Below are positions 35,333 to 64,000 of a stretch of 64,000 nucleotides of DNA, one piece after another. A model generated the notes under the pieces. The model was not told where the DNA came from. It saw only the letters and a list, made by a program, of their open reading frames with translations, and made no database searches. Source of the DNA: Arbacia lixula (taxonomy: Eukaryota; Echinodermata; Echinoidea; Arbacioida; Arbaciidae); contig OZ022584.1 in NCBI GenBank assembly GCA_963669155.1, positions 10,803,098 through 10,867,097 on the forward strand, given 5' to 3'. The position numbers and the translations under genes are program-made. How positions within the stretch are numbered: the stretch's first letter is position 1; the number at the start of each line of letters is the position of its first letter.

Positions 35333-36072
35333 GGACATTAACAACACTCGCAAATCGCGACAATCACTCACTTATGATTGGCTTGTAGTGAGCCTTAAAC
35401 GCGTTGCGTGTGAAAGAATCACCACATACACCTCTCTTAAAGTGTTAATATCACGAGTCCTTGCACACATCTAACATATTTCCACTGCTCTTCACTTTCT
35501 CCGCACGTCAAATTATTAAAAAATCGATATCGCGGACAGGTAACATGATCAAACTATCACCGACATTTGATGCTTCTATCACGTCTACTATGATAATTAG
35601 ATTTGTGAAACAAATTTGATATTCGGAACATTTAGAGATGGTAATAGCTTTCATTGTATCAACTGAATTTTGTCCTCACCACGGAGTAATAAGACGTGTT
35701 GTAAGTGCTTTAGCATGAAAAGATTGAAACGTGCAGGATCAGTATTTGGGGGTCTGAGGGTAGTTCCGAGTCGCAATAATTAAAAAATGAAGGTCCGTTG
35801 AAGCTGCATCTGGAGCTCAGTCTGTTTTATTGATTTAAGACTTGGACAACGGGAAGAGGCCTTCGAAAGAAGATGCTCAAGGAGACTCCAGTGATATAGC
35901 ATGGTTATGACAATCAACAGTTACTGTTGATATGCTACCAAGAACAAACGATGAAGGTGATAAGGAGGGGAAGGGGATGCACATACTCTGCCTGCGAACA
36001 TCATCTGCTGATCCTTCTGATTGGTTTAATCAGATTAACAATTTCTTTCTGATGATGATAGTCTTGATATCC

Positions 36073-36577
36073 TAGTCACACTAGAGGCGGAATAAACCGG
36101 AATGAGAAGTCTTGGCACATTCCTGGATATTCGGAGTGCATTCTAAAAATTCTGACTGCATTCTGAGTGCATTCCAAATATTCGGGTCCATTCTTGTGTC
36201 CGGCCCGAATATTTTGCTCATGCTCAAAACTTTCGAGGTGCATTCGAAGTGGAAAAATATCGAACGACATTCAAAGCGCAGTCCAACAGCACTCATTCCA
36301 AATATTCTGACTACATTTCAACAGCATTTGAAACACTCTAATCGCATTCGTGGGAGAATCAAATCGCATAAAAGCACGGGTAGCTGTTGCTGCACCGTCA
36401 GTCAGCAGTGAGGAGTCACTGAGGAGCATTGAGGTCATGCCGCATTTGAACGGCATTTTTACATATTTACATCTCAATTCGAAATTCCCTCCCGAGTGTG
36501 GCTCGAATTTTGAAATTTTTTTATTCCGGCTGGTTCTGCTTGATTCCTGCTGATTCCGAATAAGTGTGACGGGGCCT
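36073..36577. mobile_element. MITE-like element with TCACAC ends
   Basis: The left end TAGTCACACTAGAGGCGG then AATAAACCGGAAT is matched inversely by the right end, whose complement reads GTCACACTTATTCGGAATC. The interior repeats short CATTC/ATATTCGG words. There is no coding potential. Confidence 0.6.
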
Positions 36578-36661
36578 TTAACAAAAGCTTTTAAAAACGA
36601 TTATTTTTGTATGTACTTACAACAACCATATTGTGGGGAATTATTATCTCTCTCTCTCTCT

Positions 36662-37437
36662 CTAGCCTATTTCTCTCCACTGCTGAAGGAAGGCCTCCTC
36701 ATCATTTTTCCATTTTGATCTATCTTGTGCCGTTCGTTTCCATGTCATACTACCATACTCTCTAATATCGTCAATCCACCTCCTATTTTGCCTGCCTTTT
36801 CTCCTGGTGTTAGCCCTGGGGGTCCAGATGGTTAGTTTATAAGTCCATCTATCATCTTTCCTCCTGGCCAGATGACCAGCCCACCTCCATTTCTTTGATT
36901 TAATTTCCTGTACTATGTCTCGTACTTTAGTTTTCTTTCTCAAATCCTGGTTTCTAACTTTGTCCCTCTTTGTAACACCAATCATAATTCTTTCCATAGC
37001 CCTTTCGGTTACTCTAAGTTTTCTCTCCAGTCTCTTAGTTGTGGTCCATGTTTCTGCTCCGTAAGAGAGCATAGGTATGATGCATTGGTTGAAAATCTGT
37101 TTCTTGAGAGAAAGAGGGAGCTTCTCATCACGAAAGATAAAGTTGAGCTTTTTGCCCAAGCCAAATGGATCCTTCTATTCACTTCCCCTGCTGTTTCATT
37201 TTCTATGGAGATCTTTTTGCCCAAATATATGTAGTTGTCTACCTTTTCTACGGTCCTCCCCCGAACTGTGATATTGTGTTCTTTGAATCTACTGCTCATC
37301 ATTACCTTTGTCTTTGTGATGTTCATTTTCAGTCCAGCTTTTCTACTTTCTTCACTTAGTTCTCGGACCATTTTCTCCAATTCCTGAGGTGTATGGCTAA
37401 GTAGTAAAATCTGCAAATCTGAGATGTGTCAGGTGTT
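36662..37437 (-). pseudogene. RTE-like LINE reverse transcriptase, C-terminal remnant (copy 2)
   Basis: Two overlapping minus-strand frames: an upstream one (to 37416) with PQELEKMVRELSEESRKAGL and VDNYIYLGKKI, and a downstream one (from 37159) with IPMLSYGAETWTTTKRLERK, KWRWAGHLARRKDDRW and RRWIDDIREYGS. This is the thumb/C-terminal region of RTE-clade elements. A frameshift lies near 37160. The catalytic FADD box at the 5' edge reads only FAD. The 3' end abuts a (CT)n run, the expected simple-repeat tail. The element is dead and 5'-truncated. Confidence 0.85.
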
Positions 37438-38189
37438 CGCCATCTACCACTATTCCAAATGATAACCAAATTCCCAATGATAGCCAAGGGTTGGGGAATT
37501 ATTATATCGAGCATAAATGGTACACTTCAATGTAAATATGCTAACGTCATCATCATGTGCCGGCCGAGGCAGAGATTCAGTTCACTTAGCCATGTTAGCA
37601 GCGCAACTTGCCCCTTTTTCGTAATATGTATGCCTTATACATATTATATGTCAAGCTTTATCCTGCGTGCAATCATATTGATGTTTATAGTTGAACTGCC
37701 TTTGTCTACACGATATATTAGGAATGATCAACGTAAATGCACGTTTAGTGTAGCACTGAAATTACAGGTTCATATACATATATAAATTGTATCATGGTTA
37801 TGTGCCTTCTTCTTCCCCTTCTTCTTCCCCTTCTTCTTGAACCTAAATCCTTCATTTGCTCCTGTACCCTCATTTCCTCTTTTAGTAATTCGATGCGGTT
37901 GGTGTTGTTAGCTGTGTGTTTGTTGGGATGAAGTGACGGTTTCAAATAATTGTGGCTGTGTTTATGTGCAAACAATCAAATTACCTTTTTTTTTATTCTC
38001 GTGGAAAAAATGGACAGAAATTAGACAATCACTCAAAGTAGTAGATTTCTTGTGCTTTAATTTATAATAAAATAAAGATTACATCACGCAGGATGTATAT
38101 ACATTCCATTATCAGATTAAAAAGATAAACGAAAGAACGGATCAATCTAAAATAAGATTATGCTCAAGACCGTATGATGATGATGATCG

Positions 38190-38500
38190 TCGGCTGTGAG
38201 GCTGGAAAATGTTCCTACGGTGGTCGATGCCGACGATGACGACGGTCGACGATGTCGGAGAACGAGCAGCGATGATCCGTGCTGCTCCGTGGATGCCGAG
38301 GTTGACCACGAGGCTGAAGAACGAGCAGCGAGGAGTCAGGCCGCTCCGACGATGACGATAACGACGATGGTGATGACGATGGTCGATGATGATGCCGAAA
38401 CACGAGCAGCGACCGGGGAGTCGTGCTGCTCTGCGGATGGTGACGTCCGCCAGTCCGACTGGTGAACGAACAGCGATAGGCAATGATAGGTGCAGCTCGG
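38190..38500. repeat. GC-rich imperfect tandem repeat
   Basis: Four spaced copies of an ACGAGCAGCGA core (38262, 38320, 38398, 38465), interspersed with GATGACGAYG words. A 147-codon minus-strand frame and an 89-codon plus frame cross it, but both have repeat-driven composition (His/Arg/Ser or Asp/Asp). Confidence 0.6.
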
Positions 38501-39604
38501 GTGACGACGATCGCCAGGGCCGACAAAAAATGCGGTTGAAATGTAGGTTGGGTGTTGAAAGTGCGTGGTGTCGAAAACGGCTCAAATGTGCTGATGAGAA
38601 GTAACGTTTCTTATTGAATTTACTAAAATGCAGCAGAGCACGCTGTTTTCTGTCGAGCTGGGAATTATTTCACACTAGGCACTACAAAAGTAAAGTCAAT
38701 AGCCGTAAAGACTCAAGCTGGTTCACGCGTGGCTCTCCGATGCAGGGCTACTGCAATCGTGCGCGTGAATATGTTGTTCGTCAACGGAAGGTGGTGAGAG
38801 AAGAGCTGGATTTTTCATCAAAATTTTCCTTAAATACGGGCTAGGAGGATTCAGCGGCCTGGTCGCGGGATCCGTGGGCTCCAGCAGCGTCCAATTAGCG
38901 GACGATAATTACCCGCCTAAATCAGCATTTATGCAAATAAGGATCCAGAACACGCGGGAGAAACTGCGGACGTGAAAGTAGATTCCAGCAACCATGGTGA
39001 TATACAAACAATTTATAAACAACGTACGACGCCATCTACGATCCAAAATAATTATACAATATGCAATTGAATGTTGCTACACTCTTTTAAAAGTACCCGC
39101 TCTAGATGTGAGGGAAAGCTTTTTGTTCTCTGTTGGCTTTGTACCATGTTTGTAGATTTTTACAAGTTATGCGCACAAAACCCAAGAGGCAGCATTTATT
39201 AGGTTATAAGGAGGGTTGAGAGTTTTATTATTAAAGAATCTGCATTTTTTTTTTTTGCTCTGGCTTCTCATAAGAGCAAATCTCAAGGTGCATGTGGTCA
39301 TGGTATTGAGGCGTATGTATTTTGATAGTCATAATGAATTCTACAACTATCGAAGTGGAAAATGTATACTCCTATAAAGAAATATAGAAAGTCAAGCAAA
39401 TGCAATGGAACACTTTCGCCATTTTATTTTGTATTTGAATTTATTTCTTTACTAGTGTTCTTGTGTTTAAAATTTGATTTCTCACAATATTAGATTATCG
39501 AAATAATCTTGCGTTTTAATCAACATCTGTTCCAGTGGACCATGATGAAAAAAATGACGCAACAAAACAATATTTTGACATGACTTTAAAAAACTCAAAA
39601 TCCC

Positions 39605-39612
39605 TATATAAA
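39605..39612 (+). promoter_or_regulatory. Candidate TATA box of GPCR 3
   Basis: TATATAAAG, about 230 bases upstream of the chosen start. The longer spacing than in GPCR 1 would imply a longer leader. Confidence 0.35.
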
Positions 39613-39841
39613 GACGACTCACATACATAAATGTTACAAACTCTCTCAGAAGTAAGACAAGGCGAGGAAAGAGCAATTTTACCGTGGGATCGAGCTCCAA
39701 GGCACGGCAGCTGAAATTAAATGTACGATCTTGATGTAATGATAGGCACGGTAGATATGGGCGAGATGCATTTTCGAAATGCGTGCTTCATTGTGGAATT
39801 GTAAGTGTCTTGTAAGTCTTGCAAGAGACATTGAGGACAAG

Positions 39842-40903
39842 ATGGTAAGTGCGTACGTTGTCGTGGTTTTCATGGCGAACATTTCCATCTCGGTTGTTGG
39901 AACATTCTTCAATCTTCTCCTCATCATCGCATTCATTTACCGCCGACATCTCCGGACGCCATCGAACTGGTTTAACCTGCTGTTATTTGTGGATGGCTTC
40001 TTGATCTCTACCGTGGTGTTCCCGATGCAGGGACTAGTAGACGTCGCTATGATCAAGGACAACCCGCTCTGTATCTTGTTCATGTCAGGCGGAATGTGCA
40101 TAAGTACCACCTACACGATGTCTACCTTAGCGCTGACCGTAGAGCGCTATATCGCTATATGCTACCCGCTGCAGGCCACTAGCATCATCACGGGGCGTCG
40201 GGTCGCAATGGCTATCGGGTTGATAGTCGGATGCACCGCCTTCGTGACGGTGTTTCTCCCGATGGCAACGCCGCTGGGGTACAAGGGTCACATCTCGCAA
40301 GCCATCGGCTGCCGGCTGGCGACGGCGATGCCTAATAGCCATTTCAGGAACGCTCTTCTCGGTCTCCTACTCATCCCAGTCCCGTGCATGATCGTCATCT
40401 ACTGCAGAATCTTCTTTATTCTCAGACGACATCTCCGCGCGGTGGCCAGTCTCGATCGCGTTACTATACAACGTCCGGAGAAGGTCGTTGTTGACAACTC
40501 CGACGCAACTACCATGACAACCACCAATACCACCGCTGCGGTTCCCAAGAGCGGAAGGGATGGGGAGACAAAGGGGCTTGACCGTCCCGTGCGCAGCACC
40601 ATAGCATTTTGGAAGAAGGAAGGGCGTTCTGCTCTCCTCCTCTTCTCTCTTGTCATGAGTTTCGCCATCTGCTGGGTCCCATGTGTAGTCTTCATCATCC
40701 ACGCTCCATCTGCTGCCGGCCTGTCGAGGCTCTCCTTCGCTCTCTACCACGCGCTGCTCTACCTTAACATCGCCATCAACCCCTTCATCTATGGCTTCGG
40801 CAAAAGGGAGTTCCGGGTGGTCGTCAAGGAACTCTTCTGCCGTCGACTTACGAGTCAACAGAACGCCGACTCGGTCATTCGCACAATATCTACAGTAGGA
40901 TGA
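39842..40903 (+). CDS. Intronless rhodopsin-class GPCR 3 (353 aa)
   Basis: The start at 39842 (AAGATGG, A at -3 and G at +4) gives an N-terminus MVSAYVVVVFMANISISVVG that aligns residue for residue with GPCR 1. An in-frame ATG at 39779 would add 21 residues. Seen: Asn24 (1.50), Asp51 (2.50 equivalent, retained), Cys77/Cys157, ERY at 101-103 with IAICYPLQAT, ICWVPC at 276-281, and NPFIY at 313-317 then GFGKREFR. Glycosylation site NIS at 13-15. Loop 3 (about 203-258) has a Thr-rich stretch. There is no Asp at 3.32. It is the most canonical of the three paralogues. Ligand unknown; amine receptors are unlikely. Confidence 0.95.
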   Translation: MVSAYVVVVFMANISISVVGTFFNLLLIIAFIYRRHLRTPSNWFNLLLFVDGFLISTVVFPMQGLVDVAMIKDNPLCILFMSGGMCISTTYTMSTLALTVERYIAICYPLQATSIITGRRVAMAIGLIVGCTAFVTVFLPMATPLGYKGHISQAIGCRLATAMPNSHFRNALLGLLLIPVPCMIVIYCRIFFILRRHLRAVASLDRVTIQRPEKVVVDNSDATTMTTTNTTAAVPKSGRDGETKGLDRPVRSTIAFWKKEGRSALLLFSLVMSFAICWVPCVVFIIHAPSAAGLSRLSFALYHALLYLNIAINPFIYGFGKREFRVVVKELFCRRLTSQQNADSVIRTISTVG

Positions 40904-41054
40904 AATGGATGATGACTTGATTAGTTTGGTTAAAGTCACCATGACATAGGGAGAAACGCGGTCATTGCGGATATGTGGGAGTAGAAGCATGAGTAGTCTG
41001 ACATTGAAGAGGAGAAGTCGCGATGTTTACAGTTGCAGAAGAAGTAAAGGCAGT

Positions 41055-41130
41055 ATAAGTAGTAGTAGTAGTAGTAATAGTAGTAGTAGTAGTAGTAGTA
41101 GTGATAGTAGTAGTAGTAGTGGTAGTAGTG

Positions 41131-41161
<31 letters not shown>

Positions 41162-41216
41162 AGGTAGTAGTAATAGTAGTAGTAGTAGTAGTAGTAGTAG
41201 TAATATTTGTAGTGGA
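41055..41216. repeat. (AGT)n trinucleotide tract
   Basis: An interrupted AGT array about 150 bases after GPCR 3. It yields Ser-, Val- or Leu-only frames that are not genes. Confidence 0.95.
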
Positions 41217-41893
41217 TGTACTAGTATATGTAGATGTACAAGTAACCTTGTTATATAATAGGGGTAGCAGATATGGTGGCAGTGGTAGTATATTACATTT
41301 ACCAGGGGCAAGGACACCAGTACATTCTGGTACGTGTTATCTGGTATTCATTCTGGTCTTCAGTGTTGAGACCAACAGTGCCGTGTCCTCGATTTAGAAG
41401 ATTGATTAATGATATTCTCCGCACACAAAAACCAATGCATTGCACTTAATAGTGCAAATCGAAAGCATTGAAGAAAATATAATCGTTCATGAACTTGTCG
41501 TGTACTTACATGCACTTTAATAGTATCACATTTTGGTACGATATTGAAATTATTTTTGCCCATCTGAATGCGAGAAAAACACTATCCAAACAAAATCTCT
41601 GCTTATGTGTGTATTGATATGTAAACAAGCTCTCTTCGTGTTATATAGTAATTCTAGGAGAACAGTATGAGTGTAGTGATGTGGAAAAGAGTGTGATTGT
41701 GAAGAGCTGAGGAGATTAGGTGCAAGGTGGAGAAAAAACATAAAAATGACGTGCGTGTGATGGTCAAGGGAGAGGATAACATGTGACAATAGAATAAAGA
41801 TGGAGAAAGAGAGAAAAGGGTGAAGGGAGGCGGATAGGTAGAGAGGGTATTGGTGTTACAAAACAAAGGGGATAGAGTGAGAAAGAGATATAT

Positions 41894-41897
<4 letters not shown>

Positions 41898-41964
<67 letters not shown>
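41898..41964. repeat. (CA)n(TA)n microsatellite
   Basis: A CA dinucleotide run followed by TA repeats, then GA-rich sequence to 42050. Confidence 0.95.
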
Positions 41965-43107
41965 GGGAGAGAGAGAGAAAGTCTGAGATATGCATATTCA
42001 AATGTATATAATAGAGAGAGAGATAGATAGAGAGAGAGAGAAAGAGATAATGAGTAGAGAATAAAACTCTGTGACTGTGATGTATCCTGCTTTTTCGAAC
42101 CACTATCAAATCAATTAACTTTACAAACAATTATTGACTGATTATTGTAATTTCTCTGTAATACACTCTAGGCAAATGTTCATCCTGTTTCAGCATAATC
42201 AGTTAATTGTTTAACATACCGTTATGAATAAGAAAGGTATAAACACTCTTTGCAATATTAAGAAAACATCTAAAAATACATGCATTGAAGAGAAATAGTT
42301 GCATGATGGAAGTTTGCTCGTAGATGGGAGTAAGTAGAGTTGTTAAATGCAACAACAAAACTTTGACTTGTACCCAGTCAGTAGGAAGTACCATTTTTGC
42401 AAAATATAGATTGGTGTCGATAGGATTAAATTGCTTTTATTTTGTATATGTTGCCGGTATAGGACGTTAAATCTTAATTCAGAATTTAATGTATTTCTTA
42501 AAAAAAACAATTGTGTAATTACATTCTCAATAAAACATTGCACTGCATCGTAGCATGCACGTGGAAAAAAGTAAAATCCTTCTCAGCTGTAATTTTTTTT
42601 TTTTACAAACATCTTTTTAAGAACTTATGTAGTCCTTTCCATGTCATTTTGGGGTAAAAAACAAGTAAATGGAAAAAAATCCTTCAGAAGAACTTTCCTC
42701 CCAATAATACAACTGAAATCTTGACTTTATGCGGAATCATAGCGATCGCTAAAATGGGAGAATTTGAACGACCCGTCCAAAACCTCTCGGTCCAGCGTAG
42801 AGACCGGAATGGTGCGTTGTAAGTTATACATATTACAACTGCGCAAGCATCTGGGGCATTTTCCCACGTTATTCTGCGCGTCCTATTTTGTTGATGTGTC
42901 AAATCCAGACCAATAATACTCAGAAAACCTTTCTAAAGCATTTCTTTGTGACTAGAAGAAGAGAGCAATGAATCTGCATTTATTAAAATCCCGATGGTAC
43001 TCCATTGCGTAGACAATGGTCGCTAAAAAAATCGGCGTGTCAAACGTAAACGATAATTGTATACCTATGAATGAGATTTCATAAACGTCATTGTTAGGGT
43101 ACATTGC

Positions 43108-43382
43108 GGATTCCTGGCGAGTTTTCATGACTTTTGCAAATGGGCTACCGTGTCTTTAAGAGCTTTGCACACGAATGAAATGGAGGAGGGAGGAATAAAT
43201 AATGAATGTCGAATCTATTAACAACTTGATCAATCCCGGAGGATTCCTGGCGAGTTTTCATGACTTTTGCAAATGGGCTACCTTGTCTTTAAGAGCTTGG
43301 CACACGAATGGAATGGCGGAGGGAGAAATAAATGATGAAGGTCGAATCTATTAACAACTTCTGATCAATCCCGGAGGAGGAT
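43108..43382. repeat. 133-bp tandem duplication
   Basis: GGATTCCTGGCGAGTTTTCA starts at 43108 and again at 43241. Both copies end CAATCCCGGAGG, with a handful of differences. Confidence 0.9.
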
Positions 43383-44827
43383 TGAAACAACACTCAGACG
43401 CCCTGTGTTTGTCTGTTCACTTCTACGCAATGGTCCATGCCTAAATTTGATAAGGATTTACTCCCGTGTTCTTGAGATTGTGGTGATGAACGGTTGGTCC
43501 CAAGATTACCCGTGTGGTTGGGCGGATCCGGGATAGGAGTGTACTCAACCGAACAATCCTTTAGTACGCTTTCGTAACAATTATTTATTTCTCTACAAAG
43601 ATTTTTTTCGCATTTAACAGCGTTTAGGTAAGCGTTGTTCTCTCACTCTCTCTCTCTCCCCCCCTAAATTTTCATCGCTCTTTTTTCTTTCGCTCTATCT
43701 TGCTTTGATTTCTCTCCCCTTTCTCCACCGTCCACATGATTTCTCTCGTGCGGCCTCGTCGGTTTCTACAACTCTCATGTGCGGTGTATCATCCACCCCC
43801 CTCCTCCCTAGTCTCCCTTTCCTTGTGTTCTTATTACATTAGTACATGTATTTACTCCCTATCTTTCCCTCTCACTCACACATACTCTCTTTCTCCTCAC
43901 CGACTCTCTCTTTTGTCCAATTGACATCTCTGCCACTAATCATCCCTAATAAGTTTGAAGTATTCAAGTATTTATTAGATTCTTATGTTATTATCTGATA
44001 TACTCATCCCTATCAAGTTTGAAGTATTCAGGTATTCATTGGAGTCTGATAATTGTTTACTGTACATGTACAAAACATTTCTCATGATATAACACAATCA
44101 AATCTTCATTATTTACAAAAAAAATGGATTTATTACATGTACACAGATATCGTCAGTCATAAAACATGAGTGCGAACATTTTGGAAGAGTATAAATTTAC
44201 ACAATCAAGAACATTTTCAAACTGATAGCTACCTTTCCTCACCAACGTGATTACAAAATACAGACACAAAATATTTTCTCTCCATGGGAAAGGGAAAAAT
44301 ATGACGCATTTTCTTGAACGGAAATTCTCACTTGTATTCCAGTCACAACAAGAAATGGTAATTCAGAATGGATTCTCAGTTCTGCAGTAGTTCCATATAT
44401 GGACGATCACCAGATAAAAAATACTCTCATCTTAATACATCTTTTTTGGTATGCAGGCAAATTTCATGCCATACTTGTACCATTTTTGCTCAAAACAACT
44501 CAAGATTGTCTGAAGGTTCTCCAACTAGCAACAACTAATAATTACAGTGCATTTCTCCCATTGAAACTGAATCCCACAGAACACAATCACGTACTACATG
44601 TATCACTAGCTAGTTTCAACGGAAGCGTTCATACATGATGAAAATGGATTGTTACAAAGAATACGACTGCTTGTGGACAAATCAAAAGTAGCGTGATACA
44701 TGTGTGATTGACAGAGTTTGCTTGTTTACTGCAAAGAATCAATGCTGTAGTACTTGTGTGCCATCTGTGACTTATTTGGCATGAAATACACACAATTCCC
44801 ATCGTGCAGCAGTTTATCTGGTACTGT

Positions 44828-45130
44828 ATATACAGTTGAGGCCACAAGTTTTCATACACCCAGGAAATTCAAAGAAAAGTTGACACTTGCCAAACATCAT
44901 AAAATTTACTGTATCTTATCAAATATTTGTGCTATCGTGACGAATTTGATGAACATGTCATGCCCCTTCATCACATTGCTTTGTCATCAGGAGCTGAAAA
45001 ATATTTAGGTGTCATTTTTCCCCAAAAATCTGCATACTTTAGACAAATCAAAAATAAAAACTTGACAAAAACATTTCAGATTGCATTTTTACATTCAGTG
45101 GTGACATATACATTGTAGAAAATTAAAATA
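44828..45130. mobile_element. Half copy of the Tc1-like inverted-repeat element
   Basis: It begins TACAGTTGAGGCCACAAGTT and matches the reverse complement of 16780-17090 (for example CAAACATCATAAAATTTACT, GACAAATCAAAA). The other terminus is missing. Confidence 0.7.
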
Positions 45131-45197
45131 AATCATAGATTTGACATTTGACATTTGACATTTGACATTAGATTTGACATTTGATGCATGGAATGTG

Positions 45198-45760
45198 TAA
45201 TATGTCACTCGGCTTTTCTTGGCTCAGTACTGAGAGAGTTTGCTCTCTCTGGTAACTCTCTCATTACCATAGATGCGTGGAATGTGTGATATATCACACA
45301 TTCCACGCATCTATGGTAATGAGAGAGTTACCAGAGAGAGCAAACTCTCTCAGTACTGAGCCAAGAAAAGCCGAGTGACATATTACACATTCCATGCATC
45401 TATGGTAATGAGAGAGTTACCAGAGAGAGCAATCTCTCTCAGTACCGAGCCAAGAAAAACCCAGTGACATATCACACATTCCATGCATCTATGCGAGAGT
45501 TACCAGAGAGAGCAATCTCTCTCAGTACCAAGCCAAGAAAAACCCAGTGACATATCACACATTCCATGCATCTATGGTAATGAGAGAGTTACCAGAGAGA
45601 GCAAACTCTCTCAGTACCGAACCAAGAAAAACCCAGTGACATATTACACATTCCATGCATCTATGGTAATGAGAGAGTTACCAGAGAGAGCAAACTCTCT
45701 CAGTACTGAGCCAAGAAAGGCCCATTGACATATCACACATTCCATGCATCTATGGTACTG
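45198..45760. repeat. 89-bp tandem array with an inverted first unit
   Basis: Units begin TTCCAYGCATCTATGGTAAT at 45301, 45390, 45479, 45562, 45651 and 45740, so the periods are 89, 89, 83, 89 and 89; the 83-base unit lacks GTAATGA-like bases. Bases 45198-45300 are the same unit in reverse, making a palindrome centred near 45295 (GTGTGATATATCACAC). Each unit carries its own hairpin, GAGAGAGTTACC against CTCTCTC. Confidence 0.92.
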
Positions 45761-46125
45761 AGAGCCTTAGATCAAATGCACCATCCACGCTTGTCAGCTC
45801 CAGGCAAATAAATGTTAATTCCATTGAGCAGCCTAGAGTCTGAAAGAGGTTGAGTTTAACACAGGGCAGCCCTTTTGCAGGTCAACATTTTCATTTTGTA
45901 AAAACTACAGAAAAGGGAATAAAATACTTTTATGAGAGCTTCCCGTCCAGTAATAGAACTGGAAACTAATTTGGAGCAGAATTATACCGATTTCTTAGAT
46001 TGTGAGAAGGTTTCGGGCAGGTCGTCCAAGTGCAAATCCAAAATTTGGCCACCCTGTCTTTAAGACGGGATGACCGTTATGCGAGACATTGACATTGAGC
46101 AACCGTGAGTCTGGCAGAGGAGGAG

Positions 46126-64000
<17,875 letters not shown>

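Larger units (their letters stand above)
35333..39841. other. Intergenic region between GPCR 2 and GPCR 3
   Basis: It contains a TIR element (36073-36577), an RTE-like LINE fragment (36662-37437), a GC-rich imperfect repeat (38190-38500) and a TATA-like site. I see no other gene. Confidence 0.6.
40904..46125. other. Intergenic region between GPCR 3 and POLR2B (convergent)
   Basis: The two genes converge on this stretch. It contains (AGT)n at 41055-41216, (CA)n/(TA)n at 41898-41964, a 133-bp duplication at 43108-43382, a half Tc1-like element at 44828-45130 and the 89-bp array at 45198-45760. No gene is seen. Confidence 0.6.

Noticed and set aside
38142-38585. 147-codon minus frame as a gene
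   Set aside because: Composition follows the ACGAGCAGCGA and GATGACGA repeats; no domain and no splice context.
41027-41397. Poly-Ser, poly-Val and poly-Leu frames
   Set aside because: AGT trinucleotide repeat.
45483-45728. 81-codon frame with internal amino-acid repeats
   Set aside because: Two units of the 89-bp array read in frame by chance.

Overview
The window is animal genomic DNA: AT-rich, with intron-rich genes, abundant microsatellites and many short inverted-repeat elements. An ApeC (apextrin C-terminal) domain protein, a run of intronless rhodopsin-class receptors, and an RNA polymerase II subunit very close to the vertebrate protein all fit a marine invertebrate deuterostome. 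I infer an echinoderm, most likely a sea urchin, because sea urchins have a known lineage-specific expansion of intronless rhodopsin-type receptors ('surreal-GPCRs'). Amphioxus also carries ApeC proteins and is not excluded.

Layout. (1) About 220-2130, plus strand: the last three exons of an ApeC-domain protein whose 5' part lies outside the window. (2) 2131-6435: intergenic, with a fold-back repeat, a GT microsatellite, a second palindromic element and a local duplication. (3) 6436-17671, plus strand: a six-exon SLC16/monocarboxylate-transporter-like MFS gene. Its exons join in correct phase only if two single-base indels are allowed. One intron is GC-AG, and an in-frame TAG precedes 50 more open codons. 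(4) 17672-23532: intergenic, with a TACGG-rich transposon-like block. (5) 23533-40903, plus strand: three related intronless GPCR genes (23533-24555, 34310-35332, 39842-40903). They are separated by a dead Ty3/Gypsy element (3' LTR, polypurine tract, pol remnant; 26488-29700), two 3'-end fragments of an RTE-like LINE, and microsatellites. (6) 40904-46125: repeats only, including a head-to-head 89-bp tandem array. (7) 46126-64000, minus strand: POLR2B (RPB2), with 17 complete exons and the edge of an 18th. About 932 codons run to the natural stop; roughly 240 N-terminal residues lie beyond the right edge.

The genes do not form a pathway. POLR2B is housekeeping, the receptors look like sensory or signalling paralogues made by local duplication, the ApeC protein is a probable secreted or matrix/immune protein, and the transporter is a membrane solute carrier that may be inactive. 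The most unusual structures are in POLR2B introns: a 204-bp inverted repeat whose arms appear identical, a 69-bp (23-codon) in-frame minisatellite that copies a splice acceptor together with the start of its exon, and a MITE whose empty site is preserved in another copy of the host repeat elsewhere in the gene.
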